Position numbers and translations under genes: made by a program | Source: Parolsenella massiliensis | GTDB lineage: Bacteria > Actinomycetota > Coriobacteriia > Coriobacteriales > Atopobiaceae | NCBI RefSeq assembly: GCF_900143685.1 | Contig: NZ_LT671675.1 | Coordinates: 657,111 to 721,110 of the forward strand | DNA length: 64,000 nucleotides | Direction of reading: 5' to 3' | Notes under the pieces: model-generated | Database searches by the model: none | The model's input: only the letters and a program-made list of their open reading frames with translations | What the model was told of the DNA's origin: nothing | Shown: positions 36,638 through 46,022 of the stretch, one piece after another | How positions within the stretch are numbered: the first letter of the stretch is position 1 | Layout of the letters: every line of letters begins with the position of its first letter

Positions 36638-38197
36638 ATGCCCTGCACCACCATTCTCATCGGCAAGAAGGCCAGCTACGACGGCTCCACGATCGTGGCG
36701 CGCAACGAGGACTCCTCAAACGGCCAGTTCGAGAGCAAGCGACTCGTCGTCGTGCAGCCCAGCGAGCAGCCGCGCCACTACCGCTCGGTCATCTCGCACG
36801 TCCAGATTGACCTGCCCGATGACCCTCAGCGCTATACCGCCGTCCCCAACGCCAACCTCTCCCAGGGCATCTGGGGCGAGGCGGGCTTCAATGCCAACCA
36901 GGTGGCGATGAGCGCCACTGAGACGCTCACCACCAACGAGCGCGTGCTCGGCGCCGACCCGCTCGTGGAGCTCGTGCCCGCGCGCGGTCGCGAGGGCGAG
37001 GAGGGCTACGTGCCCGAGGTGCCCGGTGGCATCGGCGAGGAGGACTTCCTCACCATCGTTTTGCCCTACGTCCACACGGCCCGCGAGGGAGTGCTGCGCC
37101 TGGGCGCGCTGCTCGAGCGCTACGGCACCTACGAGATGAACGGCACGGCCTTCTCGGATGCCGATGAGATCTGGTGGATGGAGACCGTGGGCGGCCACCA
37201 CTGGATCGCGCGTCGCGTGCCCGACGAGGCCTACGTCACCATGCCCAACCAGCTGGGCATCGACGAGTTCGACCTTGACGACGCCTTTGGCGAGCAGCGC
37301 GACTGCCTGTGCTCGGCAGACCTGCGCGAGTGGATGGCCGCCAACCACCTCGACCTCACGCTCTCCGACGCGGACCTGGGCCTGGACACCTGCGACGCCG
37401 CCACGGCCGCCGCAGACGGCGTGCACGCCTGCTTTAACCCGCGCGAGGCGTTTGGCTCGCACTCCGAGCGCGACCACGTCTACAACACGTGCCGTGCCTG
37501 GGCCATGCAGCGCGCGCTCAACCCGTCCGACTACTGGGACGGCCCGGACGCCGACTACACGCCCGAGAGCGACGACATCCCCTGGTGCCGCGTGCCCGAG
37601 CGCAGGCTCACCATCGAGGACGTCAAGGACGTGCTGTCCAACCACTACGAGGGCACGCCGTATGACCCCTACGGCTCGAAGGGCACCGCGGCAGACGCCC
37701 ACAGGTTCCGTCCCATCGGCATCAACCGCAACTGCCAGCTTGCCGTGCTGCAGATTCGTCCCTACGCGCCCGAGGCGTGCCGCTGCGTGCAGTGGATGGC
37801 CATGGGCTCGAACGCCTTCAACACGCTTGTGCCCTTCTACGGCCTCGTGAGCGACACGCCCGCCTACCTGCGCGACACCACCGACCACGTGACCACGGAC
37901 AGCTTCTACTGGGCAAACCGCCTCGTCGCGGCCATCGCCGACCCCCACTTTGGCGACAACGTCAACACGATCGACAACTACCGCGAGCGCACAATGTCGT
38001 TTGGCCACAGGGTGCTTCGCGAGACGGACGCCGAGGTGGCCGCGCTTCCCGACGGCGACGACGTGACGCTCGTCCTCGAGGCGGCCAACGAGCGCATTGC
38101 CTCCGAGCTGCGCGACGAGACCGACAAGCTCCTCTCGAAGGTCCTCTACACCTCGAGCATGCTCATGAGAAACGGGTTCTCGCTCTCTGACCACTAG
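36638..38197 (+). CDS. C69 family dipeptidase
   Basis: A 519-residue Ntn-type dipeptidase (PepD/peptidase U34). Cys3 in MPCTTILIGKKAS is the nucleophile exposed after removal of the first residues; DGSTIVARNEDS follows as in the family. These enzymes cleave broad-range dipeptides in the cytosol. ATG 36638 behind AAGGAGG. Monocistronic, closed by the hairpin at 38262. Confidence 0.9.
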   Translation: MPCTTILIGKKASYDGSTIVARNEDSSNGQFESKRLVVVQPSEQPRHYRSVISHVQIDLPDDPQRYTAVPNANLSQGIWGEAGFNANQVAMSATETLTTNERVLGADPLVELVPARGREGEEGYVPEVPGGIGEEDFLTIVLPYVHTAREGVLRLGALLERYGTYEMNGTAFSDADEIWWMETVGGHHWIARRVPDEAYVTMPNQLGIDEFDLDDAFGEQRDCLCSADLREWMAANHLDLTLSDADLGLDTCDAATAAADGVHACFNPREAFGSHSERDHVYNTCRAWAMQRALNPSDYWDGPDADYTPESDDIPWCRVPERRLTIEDVKDVLSNHYEGTPYDPYGSKGTAADAHRFRPIGINRNCQLAVLQIRPYAPEACRCVQWMAMGSNAFNTLVPFYGLVSDTPAYLRDTTDHVTTDSFYWANRLVAAIADPHFGDNVNTIDNYRERTMSFGHRVLRETDAEVAALPDGDDVTLVLEAANERIASELRDETDKLLSKVLYTSSMLMRNGFSLSDH

Positions 38198-38229
38198 CCG
38201 CTCGGCGGTTTCGGGAAGCGTCTCGTAGG

Positions 38230-38261
38230 CGTCCCAGAGGGCTACGTCCCCTTTGGGATGC
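38230..38261. repeat. GGGGACG-family palindrome (copy 7, imperfect)
   Basis: CGTCCCAGAGGG faces CCCCTTTGGGATGCG; the arms pair with two mismatches around CTACGT. The paired word CCAAAGG is the one used by the copy at 26549. Confidence 0.45.
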
Positions 38262-38301
38262 GGGCGCCATCGGTGGCGGTCGCCGGTGGCGCCCTTATTT
38301 G
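38262..38301 (+). terminator. Terminator after C69 dipeptidase gene
   Basis: GGGCGCCA (38262-38269) pairs with TGGCGCCC (38287-38294); an inner GGCG/CGCC stem continues the helix. TTATTTG follows. Confidence 0.75.
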
Positions 38302-38393
38302 TGCCGCTCGCAAGGGGTGGCGCACATGCGAACCTGTCTCTTCGTCGCGCGTCGGATGAGCATGGAAGCGTCATTCGATGCGAGGGGGAGCAT

Positions 38394-39506
38394 ATGGGCG
38401 AGGACAGAGCGGCGCTGTGCGGCCACAGGGTCATCGACGCATATTCCGGGCGCGTGTTGGGGCAGCTTGGCCTGCCGGCGGGCTGGCGGGTGGGCGAGGC
38501 GTGCCTCGAGCGCCTGAGCTCGTTCGAGCGACCTCTGCAGGTGCGGGCGAGCGTTGCCGGCCCGCACGGTGAGTCCATCAGCTTCAGGAGCGGTGAGCGC
38601 TACCTGAGCAGTGGCGTCGCGCTCAAGGGCATGAACGTGCTTGCGGGGCTCTACGGCGTGGCGAGCTCCGCCCAGAACGAGGAACGGGCATACGCCGCGG
38701 CGGCCCCGTTTGCCGATGCGGAGGCGGCAGCGCTTGCGCGCGGCCTGGGCGCGTCGGTGGCGCTTCTCGAGGCCCGTCGCTATCCTGGTCTGGACTTGCC
38801 GAGTGCCGAGCAGCGCGTGCGCATGGAGGCGAACAACGACGCGGCGCTGCAGGGTGCGCGCTTCGCGAGCGTGCGCGTGGGCGTCACGGCGGCGCTGCGC
38901 GTCTATCGCCTTGCGACGCCCGACGGCCGCGAGCTGCGTACATGCGTCATGGCGATCGTCGATGGCTACGAAACGGGCGTTGGCGCGGCGTCGATGTCGG
39001 AGATGGGGGAGCGCGTAAGCTCGGCCATCGGAGGCCTTGTCGGGCGCCTCGGCGGCGGAGCGAGCGCCTGGTGGCCTCGTGCGCAGCAGGCTGCGGCTCC
39101 GGCTGCGCCCGCGGCGTTCGGCACGCCCGGCGCGGGCGAGGTCGTCGTGTGGGGACCTCGCAACCTCGCCGTGCTCGTGTGCGAGCCGGTACATCTCGAG
39201 GAGGGCATTCGCGCCATGGAGGCCCTCGTGGCCACGTATCGGCCCGACGCTGCGGTGGGGCAGGAGGAGATGGCCACGAAGCACAACCTGGCCTCGTCCC
39301 AGCAACAGCAGGCCGTCATGGCCCAACAGCGCCAGCAGGCGCAGTTCGCCGCCATGCGGCAGGCCGTGAACACGCAGCGCCAGGCCATCGACGACTATCA
39401 GCGAGCGGCGCAGGCACGCTCGGACGCCCAGTGGGCCGCCGAGCGGGCGCGCTCTGGCGTGGGTGCGGACTCGGGCGCGGGCTGGACGGAGCTCCACCAG
39501 AAGTGA
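38394..39506 (+). CDS. Hypothetical protein with Q-rich C-terminal helix
   Basis: A 370-residue protein of unknown function. Residues 1-300 form a mixed, alanine-rich region without a recognised domain (FRSGERYLSSGVALKGMNVL; WGPRNLAVLVCEP). The last ~80 residues are strongly helical and rich in Gln and Ala (SSQQQQAVMAQQRQQAQF), probably a coiled coil. No signal peptide. ATG 38394 behind GAGGGGGAG; the frame is open for 47 residues upstream without a better site. Convergent on mnmA with a 47-bp gap. Confidence 0.65.
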   Translation: MGEDRAALCGHRVIDAYSGRVLGQLGLPAGWRVGEACLERLSSFERPLQVRASVAGPHGESISFRSGERYLSSGVALKGMNVLAGLYGVASSAQNEERAYAAAAPFADAEAAALARGLGASVALLEARRYPGLDLPSAEQRVRMEANNDAALQGARFASVRVGVTAALRVYRLATPDGRELRTCVMAIVDGYETGVGAASMSEMGERVSSAIGGLVGRLGGGASAWWPRAQQAAAPAAPAAFGTPGAGEVVVWGPRNLAVLVCEPVHLEEGIRAMEALVATYRPDAAVGQEEMATKHNLASSQQQQAVMAQQRQQAQFAAMRQAVNTQRQAIDDYQRAAQARSDAQWAAERARSGVGADSGAGWTELHQK

Positions 39507-39553
39507 TGGGGGCTCTCGGGCTTCCAAAGCGTCAAAGACTCTTGGGCACCGTG

Positions 39554-40633
39554 CTATTCCACGCTCTCGATCGTGCCGCCGCCGAGAACCTCGTCGTCGT
39601 CGTAGAGGACTGTGGCCTGTCCCGGCGTGATGGCGCGCTGGGGGTCTGCGAACTCGAGGCGAATGCGGCCGTCTGGCAGGGATGTGGCGACGCAGGGTTG
39701 GTCGGGCTGGTGGTAGCGCACCTTGGCCGCCGCGTGGATGGGACCCGCCGGGGCCTGCCCGCTCACCCAGTTCCAGTCGGCGGCCACAAGCGTGTCTGCC
39801 ATGAGCCGATCGGAGTCGCCAAGCGTCACGGTGTTGGCGCGCGTGTCGATGGCACAGACGTAGATGGGGTGCGCGGCGGCCACGCCCAGGCCCTTGCGCT
39901 GCCCAAGCGTGTAGCGAAGAGCGCCCTCGTGCCGGCCTATGACGTTGCCGTCCGTGTCGAGGATGTCGCCCGCGGGGGCCGTGTGCCCTGAGCGCTCCTC
40001 AATAAAGCGCAGGTGGTCGCCGCCGGGAACGAAGCAGATGCCCTCCGAGTCCCTCTTGTGCGCGCTTGAGAGCCCCAGGCGCTCGGCCAGGGCGCGCACC
40101 TCGGTGGCCTTGTGCATCTCACCCAGCGGGAACAAGACGTGGGCGAGGCGCTCCTGCGTGAGGCCGAACAAGAAGTAGCTCTGGTCCTTGGCGCCGTCCA
40201 CACCCTTGAGCAGGTGGTAGCCGCGCTCGTCGTGCGTCACGCGGGCGTAGTGCCCCGTGGCGAGGTGGTCGCAGCCAAGCTCGAGCGCGCGGTCGAGAAG
40301 TGCCCCGAACTTGAGGTGCCGGTTGCAGGCCACGCACGGGTTGGGCGTGAGGCCCGCCTCATAGGCGGCCACGAACGGGTCGATGACGTCTTTCTCGAAC
40401 TCGCGCGTGTAGTCGAAGACGTGGTGGCGGATGCCGGCGTCCCAACAGGCCTGGCGGGCGTCGGCGATGTCGTCGGTGCTGCAGCAGGTGCGCTCGCCCG
40501 GGCGGTCGTCCTCGTTGGTGGCCAGGCGCATCGTGGCGCCGATGCACTCGTAGCCTTGGCTCGTGAGCAGGTTGGCGACCACGCTCGAGTCCACGCCGCC
40601 GCTCATGGCCACGAGCACGCGGCCGCGACTCAT
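39554..40633 (-). CDS. mnmA: tRNA-specific 2-thiouridylase MnmA
   Basis: A 359-residue PP-loop enzyme that makes 2-thiouridine at wobble position 34 of tRNA Lys, Glu and Gln. PP-loop AMSGGVDSSV at residues ~9-18; catalytic cysteines in NPCVACNRHLKFG and GICFVPGG; DQSYFLFGL and GQRKGLG are further MnmA signatures. The ATG overlaps the stop of the cysteine desulfurase gene (ATGA), so the sulfur donor and user are translated together. Confidence 0.93.
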   Translation of the reverse strand: MSRGRVLVAMSGGVDSSVVANLLTSQGYECIGATMRLATNEDDRPGERTCCSTDDIADARQACWDAGIRHHVFDYTREFEKDVIDPFVAAYEAGLTPNPCVACNRHLKFGALLDRALELGCDHLATGHYARVTHDERGYHLLKGVDGAKDQSYFLFGLTQERLAHVLFPLGEMHKATEVRALAERLGLSSAHKRDSEGICFVPGGDHLRFIEERSGHTAPAGDILDTDGNVIGRHEGALRYTLGQRKGLGVAAAHPIYVCAIDTRANTVTLGDSDRLMADTLVAADWNWVSGQAPAGPIHAAAKVRYHQPDQPCVATSLPDGRIRLEFADPQRAITPGQATVLYDDDEVLGGGTIESVE

Positions 40634-41802
40634 CGGGCACCCCCGCGGAGGCGTGCCGCAACCTCGGCAAGCGCAGAGGCCGCCGTGTCGATGTCTTGCG
40701 CGCTGTTCTCGGACGCGTCGATGGAGACGCGCAGGTAGGTGCGCGCCACCTCGGGCGACGCGCCCATGGCGGACAGCACATGGCTGGTCTCGACGGCTCC
40801 GGCCGCGCAGGCCGACCCTGCGCTCACACACACGCCCGCTTCGTCGAGCAGCACGAGCGCAGGCTCGTGGTCCACGCCGTCCACCGTGAGGGCCACGATG
40901 CCGGGAAGGCGCAGGCTCGCGTCCGCCGGCCCCAGCACGTGAACGCCGCCAATCTGGGACACACGTGCGGCAAATCGCTCTCGCAAGCGTTCTACCTGGG
41001 ATTTATTGGCTTCAAGCGCATCACTTGCCTCGCGCAGCGCCATGGCCATGCCAGCTGCGCCCGCCACGTTTGCGGTCCCTGCCCGGTGTCCGCGCTCCTG
41101 GGCGCCTCCCAGGACGAGCGAGGTGGGCACCACGCGGTGCGAGCACAGGAGCGCCCCTGTGCCTCGCGGCCCGTGGAACTTGTGCGCCGAGACGGACAGC
41201 AGGTCAAACCCATCGCGCGTGAAGTCGATGGGAAGGTGCCCCGCGGCCTGGACGGCGTCTGTGTGAAAGAGAATGCCGCGCTTGCGGCACATGCGGCAGA
41301 CGTCTCGCACCGGCTGGACGGAGCCCACCTCGTTGTTGGCGTACATGAGCGAGACGAGGCAGGTATCCTCGCGAAGGGCCTCCTTGACGGCCGCCACGCT
41401 CACGACGCCCCCCTCGTTGGGACGCACGAGCGTCACGTCGAAGCCGCCGCCAAAGGGGCCGTCTGCGCTTGCGAGCCAGTCAAGCATGCGCAGCACGCTT
41501 GCGTGCTCGATGGCTGAGGCCACGATGTGGCGCCTGCCCTCGCGAGCTCCGTAGGCAGCCCCCGTGAGCAGGGCCTGGTTGTTTGCCTCCGAGCCGCACG
41601 AGACGAACTCAACCTCGTTGGGGCGGGCATGCAGGCAGGCTGCCACCTCGCGCCTGGCCCCCTCGAGGGCGCGCAGTGCGGCGTCGCCGGCGGCGTGCTG
41701 GCTCGCGGGGTTTGCGAACGCCTCGCCCTCCATGACGCGTCGCATGGCATCGATGGCGGCCGCGCTCGTGCGCGTCGTGGCGGCGTTGTCGAGGTAGGCC
41801 AT
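40630..41802 (-). CDS. Cysteine desulfurase (IscS/NifS family)
   Basis: A 390-residue PLP enzyme that takes sulfur from cysteine for tRNA thiolation or Fe-S clusters. AYLDNAATT at the N-terminus, PLP lysine in SAHKFHGPRGTGAL, and the persulfide cysteine in SAGSACAAGAVE. Short active loop, IscS-like. The start at 41802 has GGAG upstream; longer open frame has none. Placed between the HD gene (5 nt) and mnmA (overlap), it probably serves MnmA. Confidence 0.92.
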   Translation of the reverse strand: MAYLDNAATTRTSAAAIDAMRRVMEGEAFANPASQHAAGDAALRALEGARREVAACLHARPNEVEFVSCGSEANNQALLTGAAYGAREGRRHIVASAIEHASVLRMLDWLASADGPFGGGFDVTLVRPNEGGVVSVAAVKEALREDTCLVSLMYANNEVGSVQPVRDVCRMCRKRGILFHTDAVQAAGHLPIDFTRDGFDLLSVSAHKFHGPRGTGALLCSHRVVPTSLVLGGAQERGHRAGTANVAGAAGMAMALREASDALEANKSQVERLRERFAARVSQIGGVHVLGPADASLRLPGIVALTVDGVDHEPALVLLDEAGVCVSAGSACAAGAVETSHVLSAMGASPEVARTYLRVSIDASENSAQDIDTAASALAEVAARLRGGAR

Positions 41803-41806
41803 GTGG

Positions 41807-42397
41807 TTACTCCGCGCTCGTCTCGGCGTCCTGGCCGTGCGGGGCGCTCGGGGCCTCGCGCATGGCCAGAATCGTCTTCTCCATGAGCTCGGGCAGCTCC
41901 CAGTCCAGGCGAGCCGCGCCCTGCTCGATGACGTCACGCGAGCAGCCGGCGGCAAAGCGCTTGTCCTTGAACTTCTTCTTGAGCGACTTCACCGTGAGGT
42001 CGTCCACGCTCTTGGACGGGCGCATGAGCACGGCGGCGCCGATGAGCCCGGTGAGCTCGTCGACGGCGAACAGGGTGCGCTCGAGGTCGCTCTCGGGCTC
42101 ATAGGGAGTGCCCGTGAGGCCCCAGCCGTGGCTGCAGCAGGCGCGGATGACGGTCTCGTCAATGCCCGCCTCGCGCATGAGGGTCTCCTCGCGCACGCAG
42201 TGCTCCTCGGGCCAGCGCTCGAAGTCGAGGTCGTGCAGAGTGCCCACGACCTGCCACAGATCAGCCTCGTCGGCATGCCCCATGTCGGTGGCAAACCAGC
42301 GCAGAGTCTCGCCCACGATGCGGCCGTGGGCGAGGTGGAACGGGTCTTCGTTGTACTGGGCGAGAAGCTCGTAGGCCTCTTGCGGCGTGGGAACCAT
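41807..42397 (-). CDS. HD domain-containing hydrolase
   Basis: A 196-residue HD-family metal-dependent phosphohydrolase. VVGTLHDLDFERWPEEH carries the HD motif, with an upstream His in HLAHGRIVGETLRWF and a second His set in CCSHGW. It lacks large extra domains. Substrate unknown; possibly a nucleotide. ATG 42397 behind AAAGGAGG. First gene of the HD-desulfurase-mnmA operon. Confidence 0.82.
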   Translation of the reverse strand: MVPTPQEAYELLAQYNEDPFHLAHGRIVGETLRWFATDMGHADEADLWQVVGTLHDLDFERWPEEHCVREETLMREAGIDETVIRACCSHGWGLTGTPYEPESDLERTLFAVDELTGLIGAAVLMRPSKSVDDLTVKSLKKKFKDKRFAAGCSRDVIEQGAARLDWELPELMEKTILAMREAPSAPHGQDAETSAE

Positions 42398-42447
42398 GGT
42401 GCCTCCTTTGGGTGACGCGCATTTGTGCGCTCGCCGTTGTTATCGCA

Positions 42448-42487
42448 TTGATTTCCCTATATCCTATGATATAGATAGGAAATTGAT
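42448..42487. promoter_or_regulatory. Palindromic operator overlapping the rrf2 promoter
   Basis: CTATATC-CTAT-GATATAG at 42457-42474 is a perfect 7-4-7 palindrome, extended by ATTGATTTCC/GGAAATTGAT on the outside. TTGATT (42448-42453) and TATAGA (42470-42475) at 16-nt spacing form a promoter toward rrf2 inside it. It lies in the divergent gap between the HD-iscS-mnmA operon and rrf2, so Rrf2 may control both. Confidence 0.65.
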
Positions 42488-42554
42488 ACGCCTGCAACTC
42501 ATGCCATGGTACGCCGCCTTGCGCTGCCGTGCCCGCGGGCCGATGGAGGATGCC

Positions 42555-42980
42555 ATGCTCGTTTCCACGAAGGGGCGCTACGCCCTGCGCGTCATGATCG
42601 ACCTCGCCGAGCACGAGGGCGACGGTTACCTGCCGCTTCGCGACGTCGCGGCTCGCCAGGCCATCTCGGACAAGTACCTCGAGAGCATCCTCAAGTCGCT
42701 CGTGAAGGGCAGACTCGTCTCGAGCCTGCGCGGCAAGAACGGTGGCTACAAGCTCGCCCGTCCCGCGAGCGACTACACGGTGGGCGAGGTCCTGCGCGCC
42801 ACGGAAGGAAAGCTTGCCGCCGTGAGCGGCATGGACGATCTGGAGCAGTTCCGAGCCGAGGAGCCCCGCTGCCACGAGATGTGGGAGCGCCTGGGCGCCA
42901 TCGTCGAGGACTTCCTCGACGGCATTCGCGTCTCGGACCTGTGCGTGACCTCGCTTGCCGGCAACGACTACGTGATCTAG
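42555..42980 (+). CDS. Rrf2 family transcriptional regulator
   Basis: A 141-residue Rrf2 regulator. MLVSTKGRYALRVMIDLAEH is the typical N-terminus; the HTH reads LRDVAARQAISDKYLESILK; then GKNGGYKLARP forms the wing. IscR-type Fe-S ligands (three closely spaced Cys) are missing: only two cysteines, ~25 residues apart, are present. It may respond to cysteine metabolism (CymR-like) or other signals. The neighbouring divergent cysteine desulfurase operon is the likely target. Stop overlaps the convergent antiporter stop in a shared CTAG. Confidence 0.88.
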   Translation: MLVSTKGRYALRVMIDLAEHEGDGYLPLRDVAARQAISDKYLESILKSLVKGRLVSSLRGKNGGYKLARPASDYTVGEVLRATEGKLAAVSGMDDLEQFRAEEPRCHEMWERLGAIVEDFLDGIRVSDLCVTSLAGNDYVI

Positions 42981-44443
42981 GGGCGTCTGGCGTCCCGCTC
43001 GTCGCGCCGCCTCTCGCGGATCTGCTCGAGCTCCTCGCGGCTGTGCGCGTTGATGCGGCGCAGGTTCTCGTGGTGCTCGCGCCTGATGTGCTCGGCCTGG
43101 GCGAGGAAGTCTGCCGCGGAGAGCCGCACGCCTCGCTCGCGCAGCGCCACGCGCTCGTCGTGGAAGAGCTCCGCCGCCTCGCGGACGTTCTCGCGGTGCT
43201 CGATTAGGACCTCGCGCGCCGTCTCTGGGTGCTCGGCGATCTGGTGCGCGGCCTGGATGGGGCGAGCGGCGATCGCCACGCGCGAGACGTTCGTGATCAC
43301 GGGGATCACGAGCACGGTGATCGCCCCCGCCGTCACGAGTACGCTCGCCATGGCATCGCTCATGGCACCGGCGCCCGTGGCCGCCTCGGTGAGCGCCACG
43401 ATGAGCGGCAGCGCCATGGTGCAGTACAGGCTCGCGGCGACCTTCTCGCCCACGGGCATGGCGCGCGTCTCGCAGAAGAGCTGCAGACACACGCCAACGG
43501 GCAGCGCCCTCACAAGCAGAAGCAGGCCCACAAACGTGGCGAGCAGCGCGGGGTTGGCGCCCACGGCGGCAAAGTTGATGCCCATGGCCGAGTACACGAA
43601 GAACACCGGGATGAGAAACCCGTTGCCCATGACCTCGACCTTCTCGATGAGGCGGGCGCCCGACTCATCTGGCAGCACGTGGCACAGGATGAAGCCGGCC
43701 GCGAACGCCGCGAGCACGGCGTCGAGGTCGAGTACGGCGGCCAGCGCCAGCAACCCCACGAGCAGAAGCAGCGTGGCGCGAAGCGTGGCCTGCGAGCTCG
43801 TCTCGGCGTTGTCTGCCACCCAGCGAGCAAGCCTGCCGCCCCATGCCCGGGCGCGCTGCCCCTGCACCGCAACGGTGACGCACAGGACGAGAAAGCCGAG
43901 TAGAACCCCCACGTTTGCCGCCATGGAGCGCTGGGGCGAGAGCATGATCGACATCGCCACGACGGGCAGAAGCTCGCCCATGGCGCCGTAGGACTCGATG
44001 ACGCCGCCCACGGCCGTTCCCGCGAGCTGGCGATCGCGCATGATGGGGACGAGCGTGCCATAGGCCGTCGTGGTGAGGGCGATGGCAAACGCCGCCGTGC
44101 CGGCGGGGGAGAGGCCCAGACCTAGCGCGAGCGTGGCGGCCGTGGCCAGCGCCATGCAGACGACCCAGCAGACGGCGCCGTGGCGCCCGGCACGCCCCGT
44201 GAGCTCGCGCAGGTCGAGCTCATAGCCCGCGATGAGGAACAGGACGCCCATCCCTAAGCGGCTGAGCAACGCAAGCCCTGCGGTCTCATGGATGACGCCC
44301 AGGCAGTTGGGGCCCATGACGGCGCCCGCCACCACGAAGAACACGACCTCGGGGATGGGCCTGCCCGGGATGAGGCTCGCCAGAAACGACGAGCACACCA
44401 CGAGCGTGAGCATCGTGGCGAGTATCGTGAGCTGTTCTGCCAT
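42977..44443 (-). CDS. Cation:proton antiporter (CPA2/Kef type)
   Basis: A 488-residue membrane protein with about twelve hydrophobic segments. GVLFLIAGYELDLRELTGR and the paired-helix region FAAGFILCHVLP fit the Na+/H+ or K+/H+ exchanger fold. The cytosolic C-terminal ~85 residues are highly charged and helical (LIEHRENVREAAELFHDERV, EHHENLRRINAHSREELEQI), probably a coiled coil instead of the usual TrkA-N domain. ATG 44443 behind AAGGAGG. Confidence 0.85.
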   Translation of the reverse strand: MAEQLTILATMLTLVVCSSFLASLIPGRPIPEVVFFVVAGAVMGPNCLGVIHETAGLALLSRLGMGVLFLIAGYELDLRELTGRAGRHGAVCWVVCMALATAATLALGLGLSPAGTAAFAIALTTTAYGTLVPIMRDRQLAGTAVGGVIESYGAMGELLPVVAMSIMLSPQRSMAANVGVLLGFLVLCVTVAVQGQRARAWGGRLARWVADNAETSSQATLRATLLLLVGLLALAAVLDLDAVLAAFAAGFILCHVLPDESGARLIEKVEVMGNGFLIPVFFVYSAMGINFAAVGANPALLATFVGLLLLVRALPVGVCLQLFCETRAMPVGEKVAASLYCTMALPLIVALTEAATGAGAMSDAMASVLVTAGAITVLVIPVITNVSRVAIAARPIQAAHQIAEHPETAREVLIEHRENVREAAELFHDERVALRERGVRLSAADFLAQAEHIRREHHENLRRINAHSREELEQIRERRRDERDARRP

Positions 44444-44504
44444 GCGTCCTCCTTGCGTGGCGACAATCGAGGCCGTCCCCAACTGTCACCTGTGATACCC
44501 AAGT

Positions 44505-44533
44505 TTGGGCATGGCGGCAAACGGTCGTATCAT
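44505..44533 (+). promoter_or_regulatory. Candidate promoter of the M20 dipeptidase gene
   Basis: TTGGGC (44505-44510), 17-nt spacer, TATCAT (44528-44533). The upstream 44471-44490 segment (GGCCGTCCCCAACTGTCACC) looks like a half copy of the GGGGACG-family palindrome, with the same TGTCAC word as the copy at 20687. Confidence 0.5.
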
Positions 44534-44572
44534 GAACGTGGAAAAATGCGACACGCTTTGATGGGAGCGACC

Positions 44573-46009
44573 ATGACCGAGAACAACGCCCAGCTCAAGG
44601 CAGAGATCGACGAGTACGTCGATCGCGTGTGGCCCGAGGTGCTCGATGACATCGAGTCTCTCGTGAGTCATCGCAGCGTGGAGGACCTCGCCGCCGCCGA
44701 GGACAACGCCCCGTGGGGCCCGGGCCCGCGCGAGGCGCTCGACGAGGCCCTGTGCATCGCCAACGTCTGCGGCCTGGACGCCCATGACTGCGACGGCTAC
44801 CTGGGATACGCGGACTTGCCCGGCAAGTCCGACAAGCAGATTGCCGCGATCGCCCACGTGGACGTCGTGCCCGAGGGGCCGGGCTGGCACACGGACCCCT
44901 ATCAGATGGTTCGCCGAGACGGCTGGCTGCTCGGCCGCGGCGTCATCGACGACAAGGGTCCGGCCGTGCTGTCGATGTATGCAGGCCGCTTCTTCGCCGA
45001 GCGCGTCGAGGCCACAGGTGAGCGCCTGCCCTACACCCTGCGCGTCATCCTCGGGGCGAACGAGGAGACGAACATGGGCGACGTCGAGTACTACCTCGCC
45101 CACTATCCCGAGCCCGACTTCCTCTTCACGCCCGACGCCGAGTTCCCGGTCTGCTGCGGCGAGAAGGGTCTGTACGGCGCCACGTTCGTCTCGGCGCCCA
45201 TCGCAGGCGGCGTCTCCGGCTCCGTCATCGCCTCCATCGAGGGCGGCAGCGCCACGAATGCCATCCCGAGCCTTGCCTCGGCCGTCGTGCGCGCGGACGC
45301 CTCGGCGCTCGCGTCGGCGGACGGCATCGAGCTCGAGGTGGCAGGCGAGGGGCTTGCCCGCGTGACGGCGCACGGCGTTGGCGGCCACGCCTCGATGCCT
45401 GCGGGCACGCGCAACGCCATCGGCATGCTGTGCGGCTATCTGCTCGACCAAGGCCTGTGCTCGGACGCCGAGCGCGCGTTCCTCGAGCTCGAGCGCACCA
45501 TCCACGCCTCAACGGACGGCAGCTCGCTGGGCATCGCCGCCACGGACGACGTCTTCGAGCCGCTCACCTGCATTGGTGGCACCATCGAGCTTCGCGAGGA
45601 CGGGCGCATCGAGCAGACCGTCGACGCGCGCTTCCCCAAGTCCACGACCGCAGATGCCATCACGGAGCGTCTCTCGCAGGTTGCCGCAGACTTTGGCTGC
45701 GAGCTCAAGGCAGGCCGCGCCGTGGCGCCGTTCTACGTGAGCCCCGACTCGCCCGAGATCCAGACGCTCGTGCGCTGCTACAACGAGTACACCGGCAAGG
45801 ACACGAAGCCCTTCACCATTGGCGGCGGCACCTATGCCCGTCACTTCGCCAACGCCGCGAGCTTTGGCCCCGAGGACAACGAGCTTAAGACGCCGGAGTG
45901 GGTGGGCCAGATGCATGGCGCCGACGAAGGCGCGAGCGAGGCGCAGCTGTGCGAGGCGCTCAAGATCTACATCTATGCCATCAACGAGCTTATGAAGCTC
46001 GACCTTTAG
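44573..46009 (+). CDS. M20 family dipeptidase (PepV-like)
   Basis: A 478-residue M20 metallopeptidase. Metal ligands: IAAIAHVDVVPEGPGW (His, then Asp), LGRGVIDDKGP (bridging Asp), GANEETNMGDVEY (catalytic Glu-Glu) and the C-terminal GGGTYARHFANAASFGP (His). The inserted lid region is seen between. The family cleaves dipeptides or Xaa-His peptides in the cytosol. ATG 44573 behind GGGAGCG. The DUF1275 gene follows after 13 nt, so they are cotranscribed. Confidence 0.9.
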   Translation: MTENNAQLKAEIDEYVDRVWPEVLDDIESLVSHRSVEDLAAAEDNAPWGPGPREALDEALCIANVCGLDAHDCDGYLGYADLPGKSDKQIAAIAHVDVVPEGPGWHTDPYQMVRRDGWLLGRGVIDDKGPAVLSMYAGRFFAERVEATGERLPYTLRVILGANEETNMGDVEYYLAHYPEPDFLFTPDAEFPVCCGEKGLYGATFVSAPIAGGVSGSVIASIEGGSATNAIPSLASAVVRADASALASADGIELEVAGEGLARVTAHGVGGHASMPAGTRNAIGMLCGYLLDQGLCSDAERAFLELERTIHASTDGSSLGIAATDDVFEPLTCIGGTIELREDGRIEQTVDARFPKSTTADAITERLSQVAADFGCELKAGRAVAPFYVSPDSPEIQTLVRCYNEYTGKDTKPFTIGGGTYARHFANAASFGPEDNELKTPEWVGQMHGADEGASEAQLCEALKIYIYAINELMKLDL

Positions 46010-46022
46010 GGGGAGCCTGGTT

